This document shows, piece by piece, positions 1-8,929 of a stretch of DNA of 49,898 nt; positions within the stretch are counted from its first letter, which is position 1, and each line of letters begins with the position of its first letter. A program made the translations under genes and the position numbers. The DNA lies in assembly GCA_017508895.1 (NCBI GenBank), contig JAFWRA010000224.1, forward strand, positions 1 to 49,898, written 5' to 3'. The DNA comes from Bacteroidales bacterium. GTDB taxonomy: Bacteria > Bacteroidota > Bacteroidia > Bacteroidales > F082. Below the pieces are notes generated by a model. It did not search any database, was not told the origin of the DNA, and was given only the letters and a program-made list of their open reading frames with translations.

Positions 1-36
1 CAAAACTTTCAAAACCTGCTTTTGTGATTGGACAAT

Positions 37-122
37 GCAACGGCTTACAACCGCTCGCCGTTGCTTCTCCGCCTATGGCGGCTGAAAACTTCATCATTGA
101 CCCTTGGCATCCTTTAGGATGC
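37..122. repeat. cluster of three short palindromes 3' of sufD
   Basis: Three perfect inverted repeats follow one another: an 8-bp stem (37-44 with 57-64), a 5-bp stem (69-73 with 77-81) and a 7-bp stem with a 2-base loop (107-122). No T-run follows on the minus strand, so a simple intrinsic terminator for the suf operon is not obvious. Bases 1-193 hold no credible gene. The palindromes could be REP-like elements or a 3' RNA structure; this is inference. Confidence 0.45.
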
Positions 123-193
123 GCTGGAAAGGAGCCGGTTGGCGACTTTGTCACAATTGCTTTGTCAGTTTTGAATGTTTTGTTCCAACATTA

Positions 194-1021
194 CTAAATC
201 TTCGAATAATCCAGGTCAAAGTTATACTCCTTCGGGTGGCTGCAGCGCAGGACGCAGTTTTCGCAGCTCGACAACTCACCGCGCAGGCGGCGCTTGATCA
301 TGTCGTCGATGTGCTCGTGAAGCATTTCGTTCCCGATGTGGTTGCTGACTTCGGCGGCGAAGGCGTACATCAACAGAATCCGTGCGTTGGCCTTGCTGAT
401 ACCGCGCTGGCGCATGTAGAACATGGCCTCTTGGTCAAGTTGACCCGTGGAGGTGCCGTGCGAACATTTCACATCGTCGGCGTAAATCTCCAAAAACGGC
501 TGGCTGTTGATTTTGGCCTTCGAGGTCAGCAAGATATTGCTGTTATTCTGTTGTGCGTCAGTTTTTTGCGCGTCTTTCGCTACATACACATGGCCGTTGA
601 AGATGGCCGTGGCCTCGTCGTCCAAGATGCCCTTGAACTTCTCGCTGCTCATGCAATGCGGCACGTTGTGGTTCACCTTCAAGCGGTTTTCCACATGCTG
701 GGTCTTGTCAATGAGATAAAGTCCATGCACTTGGGTTTCAGCGCCTTCGCCATCTAAATCCACATGATAGGTGTTGCGGATGTCGCCTCCGTTGAAAGTA
801 ATGACCACGATTTTCAGGCGACTGTCGGCCATCTGCCTCACCTTGAACTCGCGCTGGATGGAGGCCTCGTTGCTCACGTTTTGCAGCACATACAACTCAA
901 GGCTGGCATTCTCGTTGAGGACGATTTCGGAAACTTTCGGCTCGGCAGAAAGATGCGCATCATCGTCATACTCAATGAGTTCGCGGCTTTGGTTGGCGGC
1001 TATGATAAGTTGGTTGTCCAT
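194..1021 (-). CDS. sufD: SufD-like Fe-S cluster assembly scaffold protein, short form
   Basis: SufD partners SufB and SufC in the cytosolic SufBCD complex that builds iron-sulfur clusters. The 275-residue product is a SufBD-core beta-helix domain. Near its end it has the SufD signature YADDVKCSHG followed by LDQEAMFYMRQRGIS, which includes the conserved His of the SufB-SufD interface. The start is ATG at 1021, two bases after the sufC stop; an upstream TTG at 1027 would overlap that stop. Typical Bacteroidota SufD proteins are about 440 residues, so the N-terminal helical domain (roughly 165 residues) is absent. The tight junction with sufC leaves no room for it, so this is a real short gene or an in-frame deletion rather than a missed start. 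The tail carries three extra cysteines (CENC, then a third Cys three residues on). It is last in the visible operon, and sufS is not in the window. Confidence 0.85.
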   Translation of the reverse strand: MDNQLIIAANQSRELIEYDDDAHLSAEPKVSEIVLNENASLELYVLQNVSNEASIQREFKVRQMADSRLKIVVITFNGGDIRNTYHVDLDGEGAETQVHGLYLIDKTQHVENRLKVNHNVPHCMSSEKFKGILDDEATAIFNGHVYVAKDAQKTDAQQNNSNILLTSKAKINSQPFLEIYADDVKCSHGTSTGQLDQEAMFYMRQRGISKANARILLMYAFAAEVSNHIGNEMLHEHIDDMIKRRLRGELSSCENCVLRCSHPKEYNFDLDYSKI

Positions 1022-1023
1022 GG

Positions 1024-1770
1024 TCAAAGTTCCTTAATCCATTCGTAGCCTTTTTCTTCGAGTTCGAGGGCGAGGTTTTTGCCGCCCGTCTTGACGATGC
1101 GTCCGTCGTACATCACATGGACGAAGTCGGGAACGATATAGTCGAGCAGACGCTGATAGTGGGTGATGACCACAAAGGCGTTCTCATTATTATGCAGTTG
1201 GTTGACGCCATGGGCCACGATGCGCAACGCGTCGATGTCGAGACCTGAGTCCGTCTCGTCGAGGATGGCAAGGCTCGGTTCCAACATGGCCATCTGGAAA
1301 ATCTCATTCTTCTTCTTCTCGCCACCGCTGTAGCCCACATTAACGAAACGATTTTGCAGCTTCTCGGTGATTTCAACCATGGCCTGCTTCTCCTTCATCA
1401 TCTTCATGAAGTCGACAGTGCTCATTGGGGGAAGTCCTTGATACTCACGCTTCGAATTGACAGCAGTACGCATGAAGTTCTGTATGCTCACGCCCGGAAT
1501 CTCAACGGGGTATTGAAAGCTTAGGAAGATGCCTTCGTTGGCGCGGTCCTCGGGCGACATCCCAACGATGTTCTTGCCCTTGTACCAGATCTCCCCTTCC
1601 GTGATCTCATAGCCATCGCGGCCTGTGATGGCAGCAGCGAGCGTACTCTTTCCTGTTCCGTTGGGGCCCATGATAGCGTGGATTTCGCCTTCGTTGACGC
1701 CCAGATTCAATCCTTTCAGGATTTCCTTGCCTCCGATGGAGACGTGTAGGTTTTTGATGTTCAGTAACAT
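1024..1770 (-). CDS. sufC: SufC, ATPase of the SufBCD Fe-S cluster scaffold
   Basis: SufC is an ABC-type ATPase that drives conformational change of SufB-SufD during iron-sulfur cluster assembly; it is cytosolic and not a transporter. The 248-residue protein is full length. It has Walker A GPNGTGKS (residues 35-42), the ABC signature YSGGEKKKNE, and Walker B LAILDETDSGLD, the last being diagnostic of SufC. It lies between a GT39-like gene upstream and sufD, which starts two bases after its stop. The 44-bp spacer on its upstream side contains a four-copy 8-bp tandem repeat. Confidence 0.96.
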   Translation of the reverse strand: MLLNIKNLHVSIGGKEILKGLNLGVNEGEIHAIMGPNGTGKSTLAAAITGRDGYEITEGEIWYKGKNIVGMSPEDRANEGIFLSFQYPVEIPGVSIQNFMRTAVNSKREYQGLPPMSTVDFMKMMKEKQAMVEITEKLQNRFVNVGYSGGEKKKNEIFQMAMLEPSLAILDETDSGLDIDALRIVAHGVNQLHNNENAFVVITHYQRLLDYIVPDFVHVMYDGRIVKTGGKNLALELEEKGYEWIKEL

Positions 1771-1778
1771 GATATATA

Positions 1779-1810
1779 GTTGTTCAGTTGTTCAATTATT
1801 CAGTTGTTCC
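1779..1810. repeat. 4 x 8-bp tandem repeat, unit GTTGTTCA
   Basis: Four contiguous octamers (GTTGTTCA, GTTGTTCA, ATTATTCA, GTTGTTCC) fill most of the spacer between the GT39-like gene and sufC. It belongs to the set of spacer micro-repeats seen elsewhere in the window. Confidence 0.7.
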
Positions 1811-1814
1811 GTAT

Positions 1815-3188
1815 TCAGTTGGATTCGCCCATGTCATTCCAACGCGGGCTGGTGGGCTGGCGGGAATCTATGGGCGAATTTTGATGAGTTGGGCTTAGGC
1901 TGATTTTGCCGTAACGCATATAATAGGCATGCTTGGCCCACTGTGTATATTCTTCTGGTGATATTTCAATAATATTAGTTTCTCCTACTTCCGCAATCTT
2001 TTGCTTCACTTCTTCAATCAATGCGTCATCGCGACCGTATTTCCCGACATGGACAATGTTCAGAACCAACCCCAGCAACACGATGCAACTTGCTCCAAGA
2101 GTCATCCATCTGTGGACTTGTGGCGTGATTTTGGGCAACCATAAGGTCAGCATCGAGAGGGTGATATGTCCGCATGCCAAGGCAAAGAAAGGCAACGCAG
2201 CAAGCATATAGAAGTCGCGTTGCTTCACACTTACCATGATAGGTAAAACACCCAATAGACCCAAAATCAGGAAACTATAGAACCAAGCCTTGTCGGGTGG
2301 GAATTCAAAGACCTTTTTGTTGAACTTGTTTTTCTTCTTGAGAATCACCAATACCACGACCAAAACAAGCGGAATCATCAGTTGCTGCAACAAGGCGAAA
2401 ACAATGTAAAACCTGGATGAGACAGTAGTTTCATGAAGTCCACCACCTAAGACTTGAAGCCGGATGTAGTCCTTAAGATAGGCAAACAAGCCAGGAAAAA
2501 TCAAAAACAACACCCCGACAAAAAACGCCACAGAAACCAGCAAAATCAAACTATCAATAGGGCCTTGGATCCATCTGCGTTTTTGGTCGAAAGCACAATA
2601 CAAAACAGGGAACACCAAGGGGAACAATCCCGTAAACCCTTTAGACAGGAAAGCCAAAAATAAAGCCATTGCCGACAGAACCAACCAAATTTTGTTGTTC
2701 CTTTGATAGCTAACAATCATTAGATAGACCGATAGCAGCACAAATACCGACATGGTATTTTCAAGCATATTGTTGGTGGCGCACCAAGTGACCAAAGGCA
2801 TGGCAATCCAAAACAGCAGAGGCAGCCAAGCCCAACGGATGTTGTTAGTACTCCGTTTCCAAATCAATGCAATCAATAGTCCGCTGAACAGGAAGGTCAA
2901 AACAGAATAAGCTTTTTCAATCCACCAATGGTCACCCAAAACCTTGAAAAACAATGCTTCTAGTCCAAAAGCCAAAGGCGGATGGGAATGGAATACAGGA
3001 CCTATCGTTTGAGTATAGCACGGGTTACAAAACGAGCCAAGACCGCAAGCCATATTGCGGGAAATGCAGGCGTATGTCACACCGTCAAGAAACATGCCCT
3101 CAGTCAATAGGCTCTTGCTCACCAGAATGAGGAACAATCCGATGAGAAGCAACCAAAAAGGCGTGTTATTTGAACAGGTTCCTGTCAT
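1815..3188 (-). CDS. GT39-like integral membrane glycosyltransferase inside the suf operon
   Basis: Predicted polytopic inner-membrane glycosyltransferase of the ArnT/PMT (GT39, PMT_2) type. These enzymes use polyprenyl-phosphate sugars to modify lipids or proteins on the periplasmic face. The 457-residue protein has a first transmembrane helix at about residues 10-28, then an acidic loop (EGMFLDGVTYACISRNMA) where the family's catalytic Asp sits, then HSHPPLAF and WWIEKAYS, all typical of the first periplasmic loop. About ten further hydrophobic segments follow, with a short soluble tail. It sits between sufB (57 bp upstream) and sufC (44 bp downstream) in the same direction, so it is probably cotranscribed with suf although it has no evident role in cluster assembly. 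The acceptor and sugar cannot be told from sequence. Confidence 0.75.
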   Translation of the reverse strand: MTGTCSNNTPFWLLLIGLFLILVSKSLLTEGMFLDGVTYACISRNMACGLGSFCNPCYTQTIGPVFHSHPPLAFGLEALFFKVLGDHWWIEKAYSVLTFLFSGLLIALIWKRSTNNIRWAWLPLLFWIAMPLVTWCATNNMLENTMSVFVLLSVYLMIVSYQRNNKIWLVLSAMALFLAFLSKGFTGLFPLVFPVLYCAFDQKRRWIQGPIDSLILLVSVAFFVGVLFLIFPGLFAYLKDYIRLQVLGGGLHETTVSSRFYIVFALLQQLMIPLVLVVVLVILKKKNKFNKKVFEFPPDKAWFYSFLILGLLGVLPIMVSVKQRDFYMLAALPFFALACGHITLSMLTLWLPKITPQVHRWMTLGASCIVLLGLVLNIVHVGKYGRDDALIEEVKQKIAEVGETNIIEISPEEYTQWAKHAYYMRYGKISLSPTHQNSPIDSRQPTSPRWNDMGESN

Positions 3189-3245
3189 TTGTTGATTGTT
3201 GGTCGTTTAATTAACTACGTTGAATCTTCGATTTGTTTAATTGTT

Positions 3246-4697
3246 TTATCCTACGCTGCCTTCCAAGGTGATCGACAATAATTTCTGTGCCTCAACGGCG
3301 AATTCCATAGGTAACTTGTTCAATACATCTTTGGCATAGCCATTGACGATGAGGCCAATGGCCTTCTCCGTCGGGATGCCACGTTGTTGACAATAAAACA
3401 GCTGGTCTTCAGATATCTTCGAGGTCGTTGCCTCGTGTTCGAGGATACTCGATTCGTTGCCGCATTCTACGTATGGCCAAGTGTGGGCACCGCATTTGTC
3501 GCCCAATAGGAGTGAGTCGCATTGCGAGTAATTACGGGAATTCTCGGCTTTGGCAGCCACTCTCACCAAGCCTCGATAGCCATTCTGGCTGTGACCTGCG
3601 GAGATACCTTTAGATATGATCGTACTGCGGGTGTTCTTGCCCAAGTGGATCATCTTGGTGCCCGTGTCAGCTTGTTGGTAGTTGTTGGTCACAGCAACGG
3701 AATAGAACTCACCCACCGAGTTGTCGCCCAACAACACGCAGCCCGGGTATTTCCAGGTGATGGCAGAGCCCGTCTCGACCTGCGTCCAAGAGATCTTGGA
3801 GCGGTCGCCGCGACAAAGGCCGCGTTTGGTGACGAGGTTATACACACCACCCTTGCCGTCCTTATCGCCAGGATACCAGTTCTGCACTGTGGAATACTTC
3901 ACTTCTGCATCCGTCTCGGCGATTATTTCCACAATGGCTGCATGGAGCTGGTTCTCATCGCGTTGCGGAGCCGTGCAACCTTCCATGTAACTCACATACG
4001 CGCCTTCATCGGCCACGATGAGCGTACGCTCAAACTGGCCTGTGTTGGCCGCATTGATGCGGAAATAGGTGGAAAGCTCCAAGGGGCAACGAACACCTTT
4101 CGGGATGTAGCAGAACGAGCCATCGCTGAAGACTGCAGAGTTGAGTGCCGCAAAGAAGTTGTCGGTATAAGGCACTACCTTGCCGAGGTATTTCTTTACC
4201 AAGTCGGGATGTTGCTTCACAGCCTCGCTGAATGACATGAAGATGACGCCATGTTTTGAGAGCGTCTCTTGGAACGTCGTCTTCACCGAAGTGGAGTCCA
4301 TTACCGCATCGACAGCCACGCCAGAGAGTTTCTTCTGCTCATCAAGTGAGATGCCGAGTTTGTCGAAGGTGGCCAACAATTCGGGGTCCACTTCATCGAG
4401 GCTTTGCTTTTGTTGACGCTTGCGCGGTGCAGCATAATAGATGATGTCCTGATAGTTGATTTCGGGGATATCGAGATGCGCCCAGTTGGGCTGTTTCAGC
4501 GTCTGCCAATGTCGGAAGGCCTTCAGACGAAACTCCAACAGCCATTCGGGTTCCTCTTTCTTCTTGGAGATGAGGCGGATGATGTCCTCGTTCAAGCCCT
4601 TTGGCACAAAATCGGTTTCAATGTCGGTCACAAAGCCGTATTCATACTCTTTGTTCGTGACTTCACTGATGATATTTTCGTTCGGATTCTGATCCAT
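3246..4697 (-). CDS. sufB: SufB, Fe-S cluster assembly scaffold protein
   Basis: SufB is the main scaffold subunit of SufBCD, on which the nascent cluster is thought to form. The protein is 483 residues, full length for the family. It has the N-terminal helical region, the characteristic [20 protein letters not shown] and [16 protein letters not shown] segments, and a C-terminal [16 protein letters not shown] followed by [11 protein letters not shown], which contains conserved core-domain Cys and Glu residues. It is the first gene of the suf operon. Its promoter element lies about 125 bases upstream, and the leader carries a four-copy GACTTCNG repeat. The order here, sufB-GT39-sufC-sufD, differs from the usual uninterrupted sufBCD. 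Confidence 0.96.
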   Translation of the reverse strand: MDQNPNENIISEVTNKEYEYGFVTDIETDFVPKGLNEDIIRLISKKKEEPEWLLEFRLKAFRHWQTLKQPNWAHLDIPEINYQDIIYYAAPRKRQQKQSLDEVDPELLATFDKLGISLDEQKKLSGVAVDAVMDSTSVKTTFQETLSKHGVIFMSFSEAVKQHPDLVKKYLGKVVPYTDNFFAALNSAVFSDGSFCYIPKGVRCPLELSTYFRINAANTGQFERTLIVADEGAYVSYMEGCTAPQRDENQLHAAIVEIIAETDAEVKYSTVQNWYPGDKDGKGGVYNLVTKRGLCRGDRSKISWTQVETGSAITWKYPGCVLLGDNSVGEFYSVAVTNNYQQADTGTKMIHLGKNTRSTIISKGISAGHSQNGYRGLVRVAAKAENSRNYSQCDSLLLGDKCGAHTWPYVECGNESSILEHEATTSKISEDQLFYCQQRGIPTEKAIGLIVNGYAKDVLNKLPMEFAVEAQKLLSITLEGSVG

Positions 4698-4711
4698 GAT
4701 TCTGCTTTTTT

Positions 4712-4743
4712 GACTTCGGGACTTCTGGACTTCTGGACTTCGG
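4712..4743. repeat. 4 x 8-bp tandem repeat, unit GACTTCNG, in the sufB leader
   Basis: Four contiguous octamers (GACTTCGG, GACTTCTG, GACTTCTG, GACTTCGG) lie just upstream of the sufB ATG, inside the predicted untranslated leader. Confidence 0.75.
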
Positions 4744-4821
4744 GGTCTTCAATTAGCCCCAAAAAATCTCGCAGTTCCGTAGTCTCGCAGTCACTATTAA
4801 GAATGATTTCAAATTAGGCCG

Positions 4822-4829
4822 CAAAGATA
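4822..4829 (-). promoter_or_regulatory. TAnnTTTG promoter element for sufB
   Basis: On the minus strand it reads TATCTTTG, matching the Bacteroidota -7 consensus. It forms a divergent pair with the plus-strand element at 4864-4871. Confidence 0.65.
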
Positions 4830-4863
4830 CAATTTTATTATGGTTCAAGAAGCTTCTTTTTTA

Positions 4864-4871
4864 TAATTTTG
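4864..4871 (+). promoter_or_regulatory. TAnnTTTG promoter element for the GT4 gene
   Basis: TAATTTTG, 19 bases before the ATG at 4890. It argues against the upstream TTG start at 4869, which falls inside the element. Confidence 0.65.
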
Positions 4872-4889
4872 CGCCAAATTTCAACAGAA

Positions 4890-6059
4890 ATGGATTTAAA
4901 CATCGGTCTTTTCAATGAATCGTTCCCTCCCGTGATGGACGGCGTTGCCATTTGCGTACAGAACTATGCCTATTGGATGCAAAAAAAAGTGGGAGGTGTT
5001 TCAGTCATCACACCTAATGTGCCCGGAGCCGACTACAGCCAATACGACTATGAGGTGCTCGATTATTTCTCGGTGCCCGTTCCGCTCCGCCAACCCTATG
5101 TCACTGGCATTGCAGAAGTTGATCCGACTTTTCTTGCGAAAATCGTCAGGCGTCGGTTCAAGATAGTACATGCCCATTCACCGTTCGCTGCAGGCATGGC
5201 GGCGACTAAAGTGGCCAAAAGGCTCAATATCCCAATGGTGGCCACATTCCATTCCAAATACCGCGACGACTTCAGCCAAACCATTCCCTCCAAAGCAGTT
5301 GTGGAGCAAATCATCAAGCGCATCGTTAGTTTTTATGAGCGTGCCGATGAAGTTTGGGTGCCGCAAGCCTCTGTAAAAGATGTGATTAAAGACTACGGTT
5401 TCAAAGGCAATGTGGAAGTGGTACCTAATGGTAGCGACCTTGTGGCTGATTATCCTGATGCCTATTTTGCTGATGCAAGGAAACAGTTAGGCATTGCACC
5501 TAATGACTTTGTTTGCCTCTTCGTCGGACAGCATATTTGGCAGAAAAACGTGCGCCTCACCATCGAGGCTCTTGAAAAAGTGAAAGATACGTCTTTCAAG
5601 ATGTTTTTTGTCGGCAACGGTTATGCAGCTGAGGAAATGAAAAAGATGGTAACCGAAAAAGGTCTTGACAGCCAAGTCACCTTTGTGGGCACCGTCACTG
5701 AGCGCGAAGTTATCAAGCAGTATTATGCAGCGGCTGACCTGTTCCTATTCCCATCGCTTTACGACACTGACGGTTTGGTCGTTAAAGAGGCTGCAGCACT
5801 GCAAACACCCTCTGTCATGGTGGAAACTGCCACGGCGGCCTCCATCATCACTGATAACGAGAATGGTTTTCTGATTCCTAACGACGTGAATGCCTTTGCC
5901 AACCGACTTCGCGAATTAATTCACAATCCGGAACTTGTGCATCGTGTGGGTATTCAGGCCTCGCACTCCATCGTACGCTCGTGGGAAGATGTGGTCGGTG
6001 AGGTACTAGAACGCTATAATCGTTTGATTGCCAAAAAGAAATTGATTGTCATACCCTAA
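4890..6059 (+). CDS. GT4-family glycosyltransferase
   Basis: Predicted cytosolic GT-B fold glycosyltransferase of family GT4, transferring a nucleotide-activated sugar to a lipid or glycan acceptor. The 389-residue protein starts with the family's N-terminal domain (FPPVMDGVAICVQNYA, then VHAHSPFAAGMAATKVAKR and a FHSKY motif). The sugar-nucleotide half contains VPNGSDL, LFVGQHIWQKN, and the E-x7-E region around FPSLYDTDGLVVKEAAAL. The ATG at 4890 is preferred because the TTG at 4869 lies in the promoter element. It heads a plus-strand group with a PHP-domain hydrolase and two GT39-like transferases, suggesting envelope glycolipid or glycan synthesis. The product is not predictable. Confidence 0.88.
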   Translation: MDLNIGLFNESFPPVMDGVAICVQNYAYWMQKKVGGVSVITPNVPGADYSQYDYEVLDYFSVPVPLRQPYVTGIAEVDPTFLAKIVRRRFKIVHAHSPFAAGMAATKVAKRLNIPMVATFHSKYRDDFSQTIPSKAVVEQIIKRIVSFYERADEVWVPQASVKDVIKDYGFKGNVEVVPNGSDLVADYPDAYFADARKQLGIAPNDFVCLFVGQHIWQKNVRLTIEALEKVKDTSFKMFFVGNGYAAEEMKKMVTEKGLDSQVTFVGTVTEREVIKQYYAAADLFLFPSLYDTDGLVVKEAAALQTPSVMVETATAASIITDNENGFLIPNDVNAFANRLRELIHNPELVHRVGIQASHSIVRSWEDVVGEVLERYNRLIAKKKLIVIP

Positions 6060-6076
6060 ACCTCAGGATTTTTCCT

Positions 6077-6084
6077 TAGTTTTG
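6077..6084 (+). promoter_or_regulatory. TAnnTTTG promoter element upstream of the PHP-domain gene
   Basis: TAGTTTTG, 18 bases before the ATG at 6102. It suggests the PHP/GT39/GT39 genes have their own promoter, separate from the GT4 gene. Confidence 0.6.
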
Positions 6085-6101
6085 CACCCAAAAAGCAAAA
6101 A

Positions 6102-7328
6102 ATGAGCAAGGGGAAACAAAAACACGGTTTCTGGTTATACGTTGGACGCGTCTTCAGCGGTCTAGGCATCGTCTTGCTCCTACTGGTGTTGTACGTCTAC
6201 CTCTCCGTGCCCACCTACAGTTTCAAGGAGCCGAAGCCTTTCAGTGGCGAATACCTTTACAACCCCTATCAGGACATGAATCCCGACCAATGGAAGAAAT
6301 ATCACTTTCATTGCCACTCACGCAGGTATTTTGGGCTGACCAATGGGCGCAAGAGCAAGGAAGCCAGCATTGACAGTGTGTACCAAACCTTGGGCTACGA
6401 CCATTACGGCATCTCCGACTACATGGGCATCAACATGCATGGTTCAGAAAGAGAAGACTATATCCCCGCCTACGAACATGGCTATGGCCTCATACGCAAA
6501 ACCCACCAAATATGCATCGGCGCCGAAAGCGTGTATTGGCCTGACTTCCCCTTCATGCAGAACCTCAACATGAAGCAGCACATGCTCAACAAGTTGGGCG
6601 AACGCTGTCGTTTCGTCATGCCTGCCCATGCTTCGTTCACAAAAGGCTACAAAGTCAGCGACATGATATTGTTGAGCAACTACAGATTGATTGAGGTCGT
6701 CAACCCTTACGGTAATGCCTTCGAGCATTGGGACAAGGCTCTTTCCAATGGTCACCGCGTGTATGCCCTCGGCGACGACGACACACATAACATCACTAAT
6801 GTGCATGAGGTGTGCCGAAACCTAACCATGGTCAACACGCCCGACCTTGACCCGGAACATGTCTATGAAGCCCTGGACAAAGGCCTTTGTTATGCCGTAG
6901 AGTTCGACAATTGGTACTATCATCCTCTTTCCCTTGAGCAAAAGGCAAACGATGCCCGTTCATTGGATTACTTGACCCAAGCCCAATTGATCGGTGACAC
7001 CTTATTTATTAGCACCTCTGCTGAAACCATGCGCGAAGTGAAGTTCATAGGACAGGACGGCAAAGTGTTGAAAACCGAGGAAAACGTTGCAACTTCATAC
7101 TATGTCATCCGAACTGAAGACACATATGTACGAACCCGTATCGACTTGAATGGCAGGCATTTCCTATATTTGAATCCCGTCACAAGACATCCATCCGCCG
7201 ACCTTTACGACCGCCGATTAGACAGCATCAACTATGCCCAAACCGGATTGTATTGGTTCGTTTATGCCGTGGCTTTGTTAGCCATGATCTGGTATCTGAT
7301 AAAAAAAGCTAAGGAGAAGAGTGCATGA
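6102..7328 (+). CDS. membrane-anchored PHP-domain metal-dependent hydrolase
   Basis: The 408-residue protein resembles PHP-superfamily phosphoesterases. It has HFHCHSRRYFG at about residues 68-78 (two metal-binding His), YDHYGISDYMG, a GAES segment, and ALGDDDTHN, the usual C-terminal Asp/His metal site. One transmembrane helix lies near the N terminus (about residues 15-35) and one at the extreme C terminus (about 380-400), so the catalytic domain probably faces the periplasm between two anchors. That double anchoring is unusual for PHP proteins. Its stop overlaps the ATG of the next GT39-like gene by four bases, so the two are translationally coupled. A role in trimming or dephosphorylating glycan or lipid intermediates is inference. 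Confidence 0.7.
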   Translation: MSKGKQKHGFWLYVGRVFSGLGIVLLLLVLYVYLSVPTYSFKEPKPFSGEYLYNPYQDMNPDQWKKYHFHCHSRRYFGLTNGRKSKEASIDSVYQTLGYDHYGISDYMGINMHGSEREDYIPAYEHGYGLIRKTHQICIGAESVYWPDFPFMQNLNMKQHMLNKLGERCRFVMPAHASFTKGYKVSDMILLSNYRLIEVVNPYGNAFEHWDKALSNGHRVYALGDDDTHNITNVHEVCRNLTMVNTPDLDPEHVYEALDKGLCYAVEFDNWYYHPLSLEQKANDARSLDYLTQAQLIGDTLFISTSAETMREVKFIGQDGKVLKTEENVATSYYVIRTEDTYVRTRIDLNGRHFLYLNPVTRHPSADLYDRRLDSINYAQTGLYWFVYAVALLAMIWYLIKKAKEKSA

Positions 7329-8929
7329 TTCAAATCAAAGACAACGATAAAAAAATTCATCAGATACTCTTCTGGATTTTGGCTGTCAGTGCCGTCATTC
7401 GATGCATTGCGGCAGCTTCGATTGAGTTTGGCAACGATGAAGTCTATTATTGGACCTACGCCCTCTATCCCGACTGGAGCCATTTCGACCATCCGCCTAT
7501 GGTAGGTTGGGTAATACAATTGTTTAGCCTTAACTTGCTGTTCGACAGTGAGTTTTTCATCCGGTTGGCATCGATAGTCTTTATGACTGCCAATACTTAT
7601 ATTCTATTTCGCATCGGGAAAGAACTCAAAAACGCGCAAACGGGATTATACGCTGCATTGCTTTACACAGCCTCCATCTATGCCTTCGTCATCACAGGCA
7701 TTTTCATTCTGCCTGACACACCACTCATGCTGTTTTGGCTTCTTGCCTTCTGGATGGCAGTGTTGTATTTCAAACGACTACACACCCAACAGCACTCCGA
7801 CAGCTACATTGTTTTATTTGGCGCGTTTGCAGGTTTGGCTATGCTTTCAAAATATTCCGGTGTATTCCTTTGGGTAGGAATGATGCTATACATACTCTTT
7901 TTTGACAGAAAACCGCTGAAAACCTGGGCATTTTATTGTTCCCTGCTTATTTCCCTCACTTTGGTCTTACCTATCTTGAAATGGAACATTGATAACGGTT
8001 TCATCAGTTTCAACTTCCATGGCGACCGCATTAGCCTGTTTGGTAAACCCAACTTGGGCTATTTCGGCACCGAAGTGGCTGGAGAACTGCTATACAACAA
8101 TCCCGTGAACTTCGTTTTGGCCATCATAGCGGTTGTCGCAGCTTTCAAAGGAAAAATCGAATTGGAAAAGCCCATGCTGCGACTGGTGCTTTGCACAGCC
8201 TTGCCGCTGGTTTTGACCTTTCTGTTTTTTTCATTGACCAGACAGACTTTACCTCATTGGAACGCCCCTGCATATTGCCTAATCATATTATTGAGTTCTT
8301 GTTGGTTATGTAATAAAAATCCGAAACAAGACGGGCGTTTCCTTCTTCCAAAAAGCATCATAGCTGCACTTTGTGTACTGCTGCTTACCGTATGTTTCGG
8401 CATCGCGGAAATCAACACGGGCTTCATACCGCTGGACCGACATACTGAACCAGAAATGCTTGGACGCAACGACTTCACGCTGGACATGTATGGATGGCGA
8501 CAGCTGGAAACGAAATTCGCCACTTTGCGCGAACAAAAAATTGCTGAAGGCGTAATGAAAAAAGAAGACGGCATCGTGGCTGATGAATGGTTTCCCTTGG
8601 CCAACTTGGACTATTATGTAGCTCGACCTTTAGGCATGAAAGTGATGGGCATCGGCTACATAGAGAAATTACATAAATATTTATGGATCAACGACAAGCG
8701 AGGTGGATTCCGAAAAGGAGAGGATTTCTGGTTCCTGACTGACAGCCGCTATCTCAAAAACCCAAACGGGCTTTATCCTGATGGATTCGAATCCATTGAA
8801 TTCATTGATACCATCACCATCGAACGAGGAGGCAAACCTGCCAAGAACTTCTTCGTATATGCTTGCAAAGGCTTGATTTACATACAGCCTACTGTCTCAG
8901 AAACAATAGAAAAATCCAAAACGTCATGA
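7325..8929 (+). CDS. GT39-like (ArnT/PMT_2) membrane glycosyltransferase
   Basis: Predicted polyprenyl-phosphate-sugar-dependent transferase in the inner membrane. The 534-residue protein has an N-terminal helix and then the GT39 hallmark loop FGNDEVYYWTYAL followed by WSHFDHPPMVGW, with the catalytic-type Asp and a conserved His-Pro-Pro. About ten further hydrophobic helices follow, with a roughly 150-residue soluble C-terminal domain. The gene starts by ATGA overlap with the PHP gene and ends by ATGA overlap with the next GT39-like gene, forming a translationally coupled trio. Confidence 0.87.
   Translation: MIQIKDNDKKIHQILFWILAVSAVIRCIAAASIEFGNDEVYYWTYALYPDWSHFDHPPMVGWVIQLFSLNLLFDSEFFIRLASIVFMTANTYILFRIGKELKNAQTGLYAALLYTASIYAFVITGIFILPDTPLMLFWLLAFWMAVLYFKRLHTQQHSDSYIVLFGAFAGLAMLSKYSGVFLWVGMMLYILFFDRKPLKTWAFYCSLLISLTLVLPILKWNIDNGFISFNFHGDRISLFGKPNLGYFGTEVAGELLYNNPVNFVLAIIAVVAAFKGKIELEKPMLRLVLCTALPLVLTFLFFSLTRQTLPHWNAPAYCLIILLSSCWLCNKNPKQDGRFLLPKSIIAALCVLLLTVCFGIAEINTGFIPLDRHTEPEMLGRNDFTLDMYGWRQLETKFATLREQKIAEGVMKKEDGIVADEWFPLANLDYYVARPLGMKVMGIGYIEKLHKYLWINDKRGGFRKGEDFWFLTDSRYLKNPNGLYPDGFESIEFIDTITIERGGKPAKNFFVYACKGLIYIQPTVSETIEKSKTS

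Noticed and set aside
104..757. Plus-strand open frame opposite sufD
   Set aside because: Antisense to a conserved SufD core; no promoter element and no domain.
3522..4235. Plus-strand open frame (237 codons) opposite sufB
   Set aside because: Antisense shadow of a highly conserved gene.
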